Below are positions 32,807-42,372 of a stretch of DNA of 42,453 nucleotides, one piece after another. The notes under the pieces were generated by a model. That model did no database searches, was not told the DNA's origin, and saw only the letters and a list, made by a program, of their open reading frames with translations. This DNA is from Chryseobacterium sp. (GTDB lineage Bacteria; Bacteroidota; Bacteroidia; Flavobacteriales; Weeksellaceae), in the NCBI GenBank assembly GCA_003248755.1, contig QFQW01000029.1:1-42453 (forward strand), in the 5' to 3' direction. Position 1 is the stretch's first letter. Each line of letters begins with the position of its first letter. The position numbers and the translations under genes were made by a program.

Positions 32807-35365
32807 TTACTTCTTCTTCGCCGGCGCTTTTTTCGCGGCAGGCTTTTTAGCAGTAGTTGCTTTCTTAGCTGCTGGTTTCTTTTTCTCAGCAAAGGCTTTC
32901 GGGTCTTGTGCTGTAATCCATTTTTTCACCTCATCTAATGAAACATCTTTCAGCTCGTCTGCTTCGTATTTAGAATCATCTTTCTTTTTCGGGATCTTGT
33001 AGATGTTTTTACCGTGTTTTACAATAGGTCCCCATCTCGCATTTTCGATAGAGATCTTTTCTACTTCCCAATGCTGGATGTACCGGTTGGCTTCTTTCTC
33101 CAGTTTTGCATCGATCAATTCGTTGATATCGCTTTGAGAAAGATTATCGAAGTTATATTTCTTGGGAACATTCACGAAGATGTTTTTGTACTTGATAAAA
33201 GGTCCAAATCTTCCCGTTCCTTTAGTTACAGGTTCGCCTTTATAATTTGCAATTGGCGCATCTGCCACTTTCTTTTCATTGATGATCTCTTCTGCACGGT
33301 TTTGGTCTACAGATAATGGATCCTCGCCCTTTGGAATACTGATATAAGTCTCGCCCCATTTCACATAAGGACCGAATCTACCAACACCAACAGAAACAGC
33401 TTGTCCATCAACTTCTTTGAGGTCAAAAGGTAATTTGAAAAGCTCCAAAGCTTCCTCCAAAGTAATGGTCGCAATATTCTGATTCGCCATCAAGGATGCA
33501 AACGTTGGCTTTTCCTCATCGTCCTGTTCCCCGATCTGGATCATAGGACCAAATCTTCCGATTCTTGCGTGAACATTTTTACCTGTTTTCGGATCTACAC
33601 CTAAGATTCTTTCGCCATTCGCACGGTCTGCATTCTCTTCAACATCTTCAATCCTTGGATGGAATTTGGAGTAGAAATCCGTCATCATCTCTTTCCATTT
33701 CTGATCACCGCTCGCAATCTCATCAAATCCCTCCTCTACTCTTGCAGTGAAACCATAATCAAGAATCTCAGCAAAATTGTTTATAAGGAAATCATTGACA
33801 ACTTCACCGATGTCGGTTGGAACAAATTTATTTTTATCTCCACCAAATTTCTCTTCGATAACTTCTTTTTTGACACCGGATTTTCCAAGTGTCATTTTTA
33901 CAACCTCTCTTTTTTGAGGTTCTATTTCTCTTTTGTCTACATATTCACGATTCTGGATCGTTTGGATAGTTGGCGCATAAGTCGATGGGCGACCAATTCC
34001 CAACTCTTCCAATTTTTTAACTAATCCTGCTTCCGTAAATCTTGCTGCTGGTCTCGTGAATTTTTCTGTAGCTGTAATTTTTTTATACTCAAGAGCCTCG
34101 CCAACAGTTACTTTTGGTAATAATTTTTCGTTGTTTTCATCATCGTCATCCTCAGTTTTCACAATTCCGTAAGCTTTTAGGAAACCATCGAAAACAATAA
34201 CCTCACCTTGCGCCTCAAAATGTTGTGGCAATTTTGCATTCCCGATTTCGATAACCGTTTTTTCGATTTTCGCATTTTCCATCTGCGACGCCAAAGTTCT
34301 TCTGTAGATCAATTGATATAATTTGTTCAACTGAACATCACCGATTGATTTCACAGAAAAATCTGTCGGACGGATGGCCTCATGCGCTTCTTGTGCAGAA
34401 GATGATTTTGTAGTATAATTTCTTGGTTTAGAATAATTTTCACCGTATTCCAAGATAATTTGTGCTTTAGCTCCATTAATAGCTTCCTGAGAAAGATTCA
34501 CGGAATCGGTTCTCATATATGTGATGAATCCTTCTTCATAAAGTCTTTGTGCCAAACGCATTGTCGTCGTCACACCGTAACCTAATCTGGAAGAAGCTTC
34601 CTGCTGTAAAGTTGAAGTTGTGAACGGAGCAGATGCTGTACGAGATCCCGGTTTGGTCTCGACATTCAGAACTTTGAAATCTGTTGTTTTTGCCAAATTA
34701 AGGAAATTCTCCGCATCAGATTCTTTATCAAAATCTTTTTTCAGTTTTGCCAAGATCTCCTGTTGAGCATTATTAAGGAAAATCCCTTCTAATTTGAAAC
34801 TTGGTTTCGGAACAAATTCGCGAATTTCTTTTTCTCTTTCCACAACCAATCTCACTGCAACAGATTGGACACGTCCTGCAGAAAGCCCGGTTTTCACTTT
34901 TTTCCAAAGAACCGGCGACATCTCGAAACCAACAATTCTATCCAAAACCCGTCTAGCCTGTTGAGCGTTGACAAGATTCTGGTCAATATCTCTAGGATTC
35001 TCGATTGCTTTCAGGATTGCATTCTTTGTGATCTCATGAAACACGATCCTTTTTCTATTTTCAGGTTTCAGTTTTAGTTCATCTGCCAAGTGCCAAGCAA
35101 TCGCCTCTCCCTCGCGGTCCTCATCGGAAGCCAACCAAACCGTTTCTGCTTTTTTAACAGCAGCTTTCAGTTCTGTCACCAGTTTCTTCTTATCTGCAGA
35201 AACTTCATAGTCAGGCGTGAAACTCGACAAGTCGATTCCCATCCCTTTTTTAGGCAGATCACGGATGTGTCCGAAGCTGGACTTGACCTCAAAATCCGAT
35301 CCTAAATATTTCTGAATTGTTTTTGCTTTTGCCGGAGACTCGACTATTACTAAATTTTTTGGCAT
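32807..35365 (-). CDS. topA: DNA topoisomerase I
   Basis: 852 residues from the ATG at 35365, so that MPKNLVIVESPAKAKTI opens the TOPRIM domain; a start 18 bases earlier adds residues outside the family. TOPRIM acidic residues are in VIVESPAKAK and LASDEDREGEAI. The active-site Tyr lies in FITYMRTDS near residue 283. The C-terminal part carries repeated FGPxxK-type units (VGRFGPYVKWGE, TGRFGPFIKYKN) in place of the zinc fingers of the enterobacterial enzyme. A Lys/Ala-rich basic tail ends the protein. It relaxes negative supercoils. A TACTTTTG box lies 16-23 bases upstream. Confidence 0.97.
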   Translation of the reverse strand: MPKNLVIVESPAKAKTIQKYLGSDFEVKSSFGHIRDLPKKGMGIDLSSFTPDYEVSADKKKLVTELKAAVKKAETVWLASDEDREGEAIAWHLADELKLKPENRKRIVFHEITKNAILKAIENPRDIDQNLVNAQQARRVLDRIVGFEMSPVLWKKVKTGLSAGRVQSVAVRLVVEREKEIREFVPKPSFKLEGIFLNNAQQEILAKLKKDFDKESDAENFLNLAKTTDFKVLNVETKPGSRTASAPFTTSTLQQEASSRLGYGVTTTMRLAQRLYEEGFITYMRTDSVNLSQEAINGAKAQIILEYGENYSKPRNYTTKSSSAQEAHEAIRPTDFSVKSIGDVQLNKLYQLIYRRTLASQMENAKIEKTVIEIGNAKLPQHFEAQGEVIVFDGFLKAYGIVKTEDDDDENNEKLLPKVTVGEALEYKKITATEKFTRPAARFTEAGLVKKLEELGIGRPSTYAPTIQTIQNREYVDKREIEPQKREVVKMTLGKSGVKKEVIEEKFGGDKNKFVPTDIGEVVNDFLINNFAEILDYGFTARVEEGFDEIASGDQKWKEMMTDFYSKFHPRIEDVEENADRANGERILGVDPKTGKNVHARIGRFGPMIQIGEQDDEEKPTFASLMANQNIATITLEEALELFKLPFDLKEVDGQAVSVGVGRFGPYVKWGETYISIPKGEDPLSVDQNRAEEIINEKKVADAPIANYKGEPVTKGTGRFGPFIKYKNIFVNVPKKYNFDNLSQSDINELIDAKLEKEANRYIQHWEVEKISIENARWGPIVKHGKNIYKIPKKKDDSKYEADELKDVSLDEVKKWITAQDPKAFAEKKKPAAKKATTAKKPAAKKAPAKKK

Positions 35366-35380
35366 CCTGAAAAATTTTTG

Positions 35381-35388
35381 CAAAAGTA
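35381..35388 (-). promoter_or_regulatory. -7 element of topA
   Basis: On the minus strand this reads TACTTTTG, a full match to TAnnTTTG, close to the topA start. The short leader implies a 5' untranslated region of only about ten bases. Confidence 0.5.
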
Positions 35389-35470
35389 GGAGTTTTTTAT
35401 TTTATATAGTGTATTTGTAATTATTCAAAAAAACTATTGGATCCAAAACTCTACAATTTTCAATATAAAA

Positions 35471-35498
35471 AAAGCCTACATCAGTTAACGTAGGCTTT
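35471..35498 (-). terminator. Terminator after the FG-GAP/ASPIC gene
   Basis: A 9-bp stem (35471-35479 with 35490-35498) is followed on the minus strand by seven T. It lies 12 bases after the stop at 35510. Confidence 0.85.
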
Positions 35499-35509
35499 AT
35501 ACTCATGAA

Positions 35510-37528
35510 CTATTTCTTTATAATTTTCTGTGAATAGGAATTTCCCACTTTGTCATTTGCAACAAGCAAATAGGTCCCTGAGCTTAATTGTTTAATAGAT
35601 ATTGAATTCTTGACAACCTCTTTCTGTAGGACGATCTTCCCATTCATATCATATAGTTTTGCTTCAATAGGTAAAAATCCTTTTTCTGTGTTGAAGTTAA
35701 CAACATCATTACTTGGATTAGGATAAACAGTAAATGATTCTTTGCCAATCTTAATATCGGAAACATCTAATGTAGATCCTTCTACAATATTTAATGTGGT
35801 GTTAGGTGTTACATTTTCAATGGTATCGACTTTTCCGGATGGCCATTTTACAACAACCTTGGCAATCGATGTAGCTTGTCCAATACCAAAATGGGCATTA
35901 AGCGTGCTCATATTACTGAAACCTGTCCCACTTTGTACATCACGGATCTGCTTTCCCCATGTTCCATAGATCTCCACTCTTGCTCCAATCCCGTTTCGGT
36001 TACTTTGGACACCTTTTAGTGTAACTTTTAGCCATTTGTTACTATTGCCATTATTGATCAAGATATTTTGTCCACTCTGAATATCCAAAAATCCATCGTT
36101 ATTAAGATCTCCAACAGGCCTGCGATAGATATTCAGATTGTAGGGATTGCCGTTGGGAGTGAACTTGAAGTTACCATCACCAAACATAATAGTATTCCCT
36201 GCCCCCAATATATCAAGGAAACCATCATTATCAAAGTCGTATGTCACATATTCTCTGCTAGAGTCTGTAATATTTTCATATCCCGAACCTGCAGTAACAT
36301 CTGAGAATGTGCCATCTCCATTATTTTTCATGACTTTATTAAGTCCATCAGTGTCAGAATTGATCCCAATCATTGTGTCCATTAATCCATCATTATTAAA
36401 ATCTCCCCAAGCCGCTGACCAACTCTGAGAAGGTTCCGCCAAATTAGCGGAGTTAGCTATGTTGGTAAAAGTTCCATTTCCGTTATTTCTGTGCAATTCA
36501 TCAATATTCCCTCCAACTCCGGCTCCTCCTTCGCCACATTTTGCAATGAATAGATCAAGATCTCCATCATTATCATAATCCACCCAAGTAGAAGCATAAT
36601 TTCCTCCGGAAGGAAAATCGCCTAAACCACCTCGATTGTGATTCATGTTGGTTCCGTCATTTAAGTAATATCTGTTAGGTCCATTATCATCACACACAAA
36701 AGCATCTAATTTCCCATCATTATTGATATCAACAAAATTGGTACGTTGTGTCAAGTAGTTTTGAGACTTTCTTTCCACCGTATATCCTGTTCCTGTAGCA
36801 TTTGCTTTCACAAAAGTTACACCAGTTGACGAACCATAGATAAGATCATTAAATCCATTATTGTCATAATCTCCTGCAGCAATACTCCACTCCGGCTCTA
36901 CTGTGGTAGTTGGAATTGTATAAGTAACATCAGTAAATCCTCCTTCCGGTTTTTGGTGTGAGACGATGATTTTCGTTTTATTGACTACTGAGACAATATC
37001 ATCCAGAAAATCCCCATTCATATCCACGATGCAATTGTTATACGCTTCGGAAGCCGCACCTACTACCTGAGAGGTAAAAGAAATCCTGTCTGGTACTGCT
37101 ACAGATTCTGACAATTTGAATTGAAATGCAGAGCTGCTCCATCTATTGTCAAAGACTATATAATATGTAGTATTAGCAGCTCCTCTGAAACTAACTTGCG
37201 CAGAATAGCCTGAATAATCATCATTACTAACTAAACAAGCCAATGTTGTACAATTTCCAGAATATACCATTATCCTCGTATCATTTGTTTGACCTGCAAT
37301 TACTGTTGATACAGTAACATTCATCTCTTGAGTTGGTGTATATTTATACCATGCTCCAGCCGTTCCAAGACCATATTCCAATCCACAGGCAGAAGGAGCT
37401 GCTGTTCCGGTAATTCCGGTAACTGAATATGTTCCTACGCCGGCAATATTCACGGCATTGTTACAGGATGTTTGCGCCAGTCCAAAACTAGTGAAACACA
37501 ACAAAGTAAATCGTAATAGTTTTTTCAT
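35510..37528 (-). CDS. FG-GAP/VCBS and ASPIC/UnbV (CRTAC1-like) protein with type IX secretion tail
   Basis: 672 residues from the ATG at 37528; the start at 37582 would overlap the gene upstream. A signal peptide ends near FGLAQ. An N-terminal beta domain (about 20-135, with a Cys pair in TCNN and CGLEYG) is followed by six or more FG-GAP/VCBS units marked by DxDxDG-type calcium loops (DYDNNGFNDLIYG, DINNDGKLDAFV, DYDNDGDLDLFI). An ASPIC/UnbV domain (KWLKVTLKGVQSNRNGIGAR to VVVKWPSGKVDTIENV) comes next. The last 75 residues are a type A sorting domain (FTVYPNPSNDVVNF, YLLVANDKVGNSYSQKIIKK). It is a secreted or surface-attached propeller protein. Confidence 0.9.
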   Translation of the reverse strand: MKKLLRFTLLCFTSFGLAQTSCNNAVNIAGVGTYSVTGITGTAAPSACGLEYGLGTAGAWYKYTPTQEMNVTVSTVIAGQTNDTRIMVYSGNCTTLACLVSNDDYSGYSAQVSFRGAANTTYYIVFDNRWSSSAFQFKLSESVAVPDRISFTSQVVGAASEAYNNCIVDMNGDFLDDIVSVVNKTKIIVSHQKPEGGFTDVTYTIPTTTVEPEWSIAAGDYDNNGFNDLIYGSSTGVTFVKANATGTGYTVERKSQNYLTQRTNFVDINNDGKLDAFVCDDNGPNRYYLNDGTNMNHNRGGLGDFPSGGNYASTWVDYDNDGDLDLFIAKCGEGGAGVGGNIDELHRNNGNGTFTNIANSANLAEPSQSWSAAWGDFNNDGLMDTMIGINSDTDGLNKVMKNNGDGTFSDVTAGSGYENITDSSREYVTYDFDNDGFLDILGAGNTIMFGDGNFKFTPNGNPYNLNIYRRPVGDLNNDGFLDIQSGQNILINNGNSNKWLKVTLKGVQSNRNGIGARVEIYGTWGKQIRDVQSGTGFSNMSTLNAHFGIGQATSIAKVVVKWPSGKVDTIENVTPNTTLNIVEGSTLDVSDIKIGKESFTVYPNPSNDVVNFNTEKGFLPIEAKLYDMNGKIVLQKEVVKNSISIKQLSSGTYLLVANDKVGNSYSQKIIKK

Positions 37529-37548
37529 ATCTGTTATAAGTTTTTTTA

Positions 37549-38646
37549 TTAATTGCAAGTTTGCGTTAATGAATTGATCCACTCTTGTACCAATAGAAGT
37601 CCTTCATCATGTACAATCGTTCTTCCCAACAATGGCATCATGTTGCTTCCATCTGTAGATTGAAGTCTGTAATGCATCACAGATTTGTTATAATTTCCTG
37701 GAGCAACGATTTTAGAGATTGTCGAACTTACAGGTTCTGCAGCAGTGACACATACTCCGAGATTTGCCAGGTTCGTGGTCTGATTAAAATTCAGTCTTAA
37801 AGCCCGGTAATCGCAACGTGCATTTTGTTGATGGCAATGGGAACAATTTGCATCCAGATAGGAGCGCAAACGGATATCTACAGGTTTGCTGGTATCGTGG
37901 TAATCTACTGTAGAATTAATAGTAGAAGGATAACTTACAAGATAACCTTCATCTACAAGTTTTTGTAGCTGGTTTTTAATATTATTGGTAGAATAATTGT
38001 AGATGTTATTTAAATTCTGAGGTTTTGTCCCAATTGGGATTGCTTTACCGTCTAATCTGTGGCAGGCAAAACATTCGGTTTCAGATGGTATCCTGTAGTT
38101 TGTTGTAACTATCTCATGATTTGGTTTTTTGAAAGTAATTTCTTTAGAACTACCACTTTCAAAATCCACCCCGGTTAACAGATGCGCTTCTGTTTGTTCA
38201 TCATTCCATATATATTCTGCAAATATCCAACCTGTAGATTTTCTTATCATCAATCTGGTCTCAATAATTTTGGTAGTATTATTAGGTTGTAAAGTATTGT
38301 AATAAAAATTCTTTATCAAAGTCGTTCCAACTGGAAAATCAAGGGTTTTGCCATCTTCTTCATATTTAGCTTTTGTGCCTTCGGGCATCCAAATAAATCT
38401 TTTCTTTAAAGCATAGTCCGTAAATAAGGAACTTGCCGGTTCATAAGGAATAACTTTGTTGACAGGCGTCAAGTTTTTCATATCACCGGTAAAAAAGGAA
38501 TAGGTGGATAATTTGGAATACGGAACAGCATTAATATCAAAATTGACAGTAGGCACTGAGGTTGAAGGCACCACTAAAGTTTCATCATCTTTACAGGAAA
38601 TCAAAAAAAGAAAGGATAAAATAAACAGAAAATAGTTTTTTTTCAT
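37549..38646 (-). CDS. Diheme c-type cytochrome lipoprotein, SO_2930-like
   Basis: 365 residues. The lipobox FLISC gives a lipidated C18. Two heme c motifs are present, C192-F-A-C-H196 and C268-S-H-C-H272, the second followed by a Met-containing region (SNMMPLLGR) that can supply axial ligands. The segment LSTYSFFTGDMKNLTPVNKVIPYEPASSLFTDYALKKRF fits the SO_2930 family of diheme cytochromes. No catalytic partner is visible except the T9SS-sorted propeller gene 20 bases downstream, so the two are probably cotranscribed and act at the cell surface. An electron-transfer role is inferred from the heme motifs. Confidence 0.85.
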   Translation of the reverse strand: MKKNYFLFILSFLFLISCKDDETLVVPSTSVPTVNFDINAVPYSKLSTYSFFTGDMKNLTPVNKVIPYEPASSLFTDYALKKRFIWMPEGTKAKYEEDGKTLDFPVGTTLIKNFYYNTLQPNNTTKIIETRLMIRKSTGWIFAEYIWNDEQTEAHLLTGVDFESGSSKEITFKKPNHEIVTTNYRIPSETECFACHRLDGKAIPIGTKPQNLNNIYNYSTNNIKNQLQKLVDEGYLVSYPSTINSTVDYHDTSKPVDIRLRSYLDANCSHCHQQNARCDYRALRLNFNQTTNLANLGVCVTAAEPVSSTISKIVAPGNYNKSVMHYRLQSTDGSNMMPLLGRTIVHDEGLLLVQEWINSLTQTCN

Positions 38647-38719
38647 TTGCTTTTAGTTTTTTGACAACTAATATAGATAATTTATCTTATTACACAAGTC
38701 TTTAAAAAACAAAAATCAC

Positions 38720-38727
38720 TAAATTTG
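38720..38727 (+). promoter_or_regulatory. -7 element of ileS
   Basis: TAAATTTG, a full match to TAnnTTTG, lies 35 bases before the ileS start. Confidence 0.45.
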
Positions 38728-38762
38728 CCAACTTAATTAATCACCGACATTGATATATTACA

Positions 38763-41700
38763 ATGAGTCTGTTCAAAGAATATAAAAGCCTGAGCCTTAC
38801 CGAAACTGCAAAAAACGTTGCAGAATTCTGGAAAAACAATGATACTTTCAAGAAATCCGTAGAGATCCGTGAAGGACAACCGGAATATGTTTTTTACGAA
38901 GGACCTCCTTCCGCAAACGGAATGCCTGGAATTCATCACGTTATGGCAAGAGCGATTAAGGATATTTTTTGCCGTTTTCAAACTCAGTCAGGAAAACAAG
39001 TTTTCAGAAAAGCGGGATGGGACACACACGGGCTTCCTGTAGAATTGGGTGTTGAGAAAGAATTAGGGATTACCAAGGAAGATATCGGAAAGAAAATCTC
39101 CATCGAAGAATATAATGAAGCCTGCAGAAATGCTGTGATGCGCTACACAGATGTTTGGAATGACATGACCGAAAAGATTGGTTATTGGGTAGACATGGAA
39201 AATCCATACATCACTTACAAACCAAAATACATGGAATCGGTTTGGTGGCTTTTGAAGCAGATTTACGACAAAGGTTTGCTTTACAAAGGTTATACAATCC
39301 AACCGTATTCTCCAAAAGCAGGAACAGGATTATCTTCTCATGAGGTAAATCAACCTGGCGCTTACCGTGATGTTTCTGATACAACAGTTGTAGCTCAATT
39401 TAAAACTTTGCCGGAATCATTGCCCTCATTTTTACAAGGGTTTGGGGATGTACATTTCTTGGCCTGGACGACAACACCTTGGACTTTGCCTTCCAACACA
39501 GCGTTGACTGTTGGTCCAAAAATCGATTACGTTTTAGTTAAGACTTTCAATCAATATACTTTTGAACCGATTAATATTGTTTTGGCAAAGGCGTTAACCG
39601 GAAAACAATTTGGAAAGAAATATGTTGAGGGAGCTGATGAAGACTTCGCCAATTATACTTCGGAAAGCAAAGCAATTCCTTATCAAATCTTAGCTGAATT
39701 CAAAGGTGCTGATCTGGTTGGAATCCGATATGAACAATTATTGGATTACGCTAAACCTTATCAAAATCCGGAAAATGCTTTCCGGGTGATTTCAGGAGAT
39801 TTTGTAACAACAGAAGACGGAACAGGGATCGTTCACACTGCGCCGACTTTTGGTGCTGATGATGCGAAAGTTGCGAAAGAAGCAATACCAGAAGTTCCAC
39901 CAATGTTGGTTTTGGATGAAAATGAAAATCCAGTCCCATTAGTTGATCTACAAGGTAAATTTTTATCCATTGTAAGTGATGATATCTATGGTTTTGCCAA
40001 CGAATATGTAAAAGGTGAATATCTTAATGATGAGGAAAAAGCAACAGAATTAAATATTCAGAAAGAAAATTTAAAATCAATCATTGCAGATTTGAAAGCT
40101 TATTTATCTGTTGATGAAAGGATTGCTTTAAAATTAAGAAAAGAAAACAAAGCCTTCAAAGTTGAAAAATATGTTCACAGTTATCCGCACAGTTGGAGAA
40201 CCGATGAGCCTTTGTTATATTATCCATTGGATTCTTGGTTTATCAAGATGACTGATGTCAAAGACAGAATGTTTGACCTTAATGAAACCATCAACTGGAA
40301 GCCAAAATCCACAGGGGAAGGACGTTTTGGGAACTGGTTGAAAAACGCTAATGACTGGAACCTTTCCCGTTCAAGATATTGGGGAATCCCATTACCAATC
40401 TGGAGAACAGATGACAAAAAAGAAGAAGTTATCATCGGTTCTGTGGAAGAACTGTACAATGCGATAGAAAAATCAATAGAAGCCGGCTTCCAGAAAGAAA
40501 ATCCTTTCAAAGGTTTTGAGATTGGGAATATGTCTGAGGAAAATTATGCTTTGGTTGATCTTCACAAAAACATTGTTGATCAAATCACTTTGGTTTCCGC
40601 TTCTGGAAAACCAATGAAACGTGAGAGCGACCTTATCGATGTTTGGTTCGATTCAGGTTCCATGCCTTATGCGCAACTGCACTACCCTTTTGAGAACAAA
40701 GAGCAAGTTGACAACAATAAAGCTTTTCCTGCAGATTTCATTGCGGAAGGCGTTGACCAAACTCGAGGATGGTTCTATACTTTACATGCCATTGCAACAA
40801 CGGTTTTCGATTCTGTAGCGTATAAAAATGTTGTTTCTAATGGCCTTGTTCTTGATAAAAACGGACAAAAAATGTCCAAACGTCTAGGCAACGCTGTTGA
40901 CCCATTTGAAACGCTTTCGGTTTATGGACCAGATGCAACACGTTGGTATATGATTTCCAATGCGAATCCTTGGGAAAATTTGAAATTCGATATTGAGGGA
41001 ATTGATGAAGTGAGAAGGAAATTCTTCGGAACACTTTATAACACCTATTCTTTCTTTGCTTTGTATGCGAATGTTGACGGTTTCAAATATCTTGAAAGCA
41101 ACGTTGAAAACAGACCAGAAATCGACAGATGGATTTTATCTGAATTAAATCTTCTCATCAAAGAAGTAAAATCTTTCTATGAAGATTACGAGCCAACAAA
41201 AGCTGCGAGAGCGATTAATACTTTTGTAAATGATAATTTATCAAACTGGTATGTGAGACTTTGCAGAAGACGTTTCTGGAAAGGCGATTACAGTGATGAT
41301 AAAATCTCTGCTTATCAAACGCTTTATACTTGCTTGGAAACAGTTGCAAAACTTTCTGCTCCAATTGCACCATTCTTTATGGATCAATTGTTCCAAGACC
41401 TTAATAAAGTAACAGGAAGAGATTTGGTAAACTCTGTTCACTTGACAGATTTCCCGATTGCAGATGAAGGTAAAATTGATACAGATTTGGTTGAAAAAAC
41501 ACATTTGGCTCAACAAATTACTTCTATGGTTTTTTCATTAAGAAAAAAAGAAAATATAAAAGTTCGCCAGCCGCTTCAGAAAGTGATGATCCCGGTTCTT
41601 GATAAAAAAACGGAAGAACAAATCTTAGCCGTTTCTGAACTAATCAAACAAGAGGTTAATGTTAAGGAACTACAGCTGATTAATGCGGAAGAAGCTTCGC

Positions 41701-42215
41701 ATCTTATTGTTAAACAGATCAAACCAAATTTCAAGACTTTAGGTTCAAGACTTGGAAAAGATATGAAAGCTGTTGCTGGAGAGATATCAAACTTCAGCTC
41801 TGAACAGATTTCTACCTTAGAAAAAGAAGGAAAAACAACAGTTTCAGGATATGAAATCACGACAGAAGATGTTGAAATTTCTACAAAAGACATCCCTGGA
41901 TGGACTGTCGCAAGCGAGGGAAAAATAACTGTGGCATTAGATTTGACGTTAACGGAAGAATTGAAAGCGGAAGGAGTGGCAAGAGAGTTTATCAATAGAG
42001 TTCAGAATCTGAGAAAAGAAAAAGATTTTGAATTAACGGACAGAATATCAATCCAATTGGAAGAAACTTGCCCTTTCAAGAAAGAACTTATTAACAATGG
42101 AGCATATATTTCTGCAGAAGTATTGTCGGATAAAATAGAATTTGTAAATTCACTTTCAAATTTCGAAGAAATAGAGATAGATGAAGAAAAATTCAAGGTG
42201 AAAATTGAGAAATAA
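38763..42215 (+). CDS. ileS: Isoleucyl-tRNA synthetase, long (type 2-like) form
   Basis: 1150 residues, which is longer than the roughly 940 of the enterobacterial enzyme. It charges tRNA-Ile. The HIGH region reads GPPSANGMPGIHHVMA (about 47-62) and the second signature is KMSKR near 703-707, both as in the eukaryote-like branch of IleS. The editing CP1 domain is present (WTTTPWTLPSNTAL, GTGIVHTAP). A WFDSGSMPYAQLHYP segment and an anticodon-binding domain (about 800-950) follow, with an extra C-terminal region. Type 2-like enzymes are often naturally less sensitive to mupirocin; that property is not tested here. Confidence 0.97.
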   Translation: MSLFKEYKSLSLTETAKNVAEFWKNNDTFKKSVEIREGQPEYVFYEGPPSANGMPGIHHVMARAIKDIFCRFQTQSGKQVFRKAGWDTHGLPVELGVEKELGITKEDIGKKISIEEYNEACRNAVMRYTDVWNDMTEKIGYWVDMENPYITYKPKYMESVWWLLKQIYDKGLLYKGYTIQPYSPKAGTGLSSHEVNQPGAYRDVSDTTVVAQFKTLPESLPSFLQGFGDVHFLAWTTTPWTLPSNTALTVGPKIDYVLVKTFNQYTFEPINIVLAKALTGKQFGKKYVEGADEDFANYTSESKAIPYQILAEFKGADLVGIRYEQLLDYAKPYQNPENAFRVISGDFVTTEDGTGIVHTAPTFGADDAKVAKEAIPEVPPMLVLDENENPVPLVDLQGKFLSIVSDDIYGFANEYVKGEYLNDEEKATELNIQKENLKSIIADLKAYLSVDERIALKLRKENKAFKVEKYVHSYPHSWRTDEPLLYYPLDSWFIKMTDVKDRMFDLNETINWKPKSTGEGRFGNWLKNANDWNLSRSRYWGIPLPIWRTDDKKEEVIIGSVEELYNAIEKSIEAGFQKENPFKGFEIGNMSEENYALVDLHKNIVDQITLVSASGKPMKRESDLIDVWFDSGSMPYAQLHYPFENKEQVDNNKAFPADFIAEGVDQTRGWFYTLHAIATTVFDSVAYKNVVSNGLVLDKNGQKMSKRLGNAVDPFETLSVYGPDATRWYMISNANPWENLKFDIEGIDEVRRKFFGTLYNTYSFFALYANVDGFKYLESNVENRPEIDRWILSELNLLIKEVKSFYEDYEPTKAARAINTFVNDNLSNWYVRLCRRRFWKGDYSDDKISAYQTLYTCLETVAKLSAPIAPFFMDQLFQDLNKVTGRDLVNSVHLTDFPIADEGKIDTDLVEKTHLAQQITSMVFSLRKKENIKVRQPLQKVMIPVLDKKTEEQILAVSELIKQEVNVKELQLINAEEASHLIVKQIKPNFKTLGSRLGKDMKAVAGEISNFSSEQISTLEKEGKTTVSGYEITTEDVEISTKDIPGWTVASEGKITVALDLTLTEELKAEGVAREFINRVQNLRKEKDFELTDRISIQLEETCPFKKELINNGAYISAEVLSDKIEFVNSLSNFEEIEIDEEKFKVKIEK

Positions 42216-42372
42216 TTATTACTATTCAATTATTGTTAAGGATTTGTGAATTAAACATCATTATTGGATTATTTCAAATTTTATCTTTATTCTTGTTAGT
42301 TAAAAAATGCGTAGCTGCTAAATAATAAAAAGCTAAAAAATAAAAATTTTGAACAAATTAACAACGGTGGAA

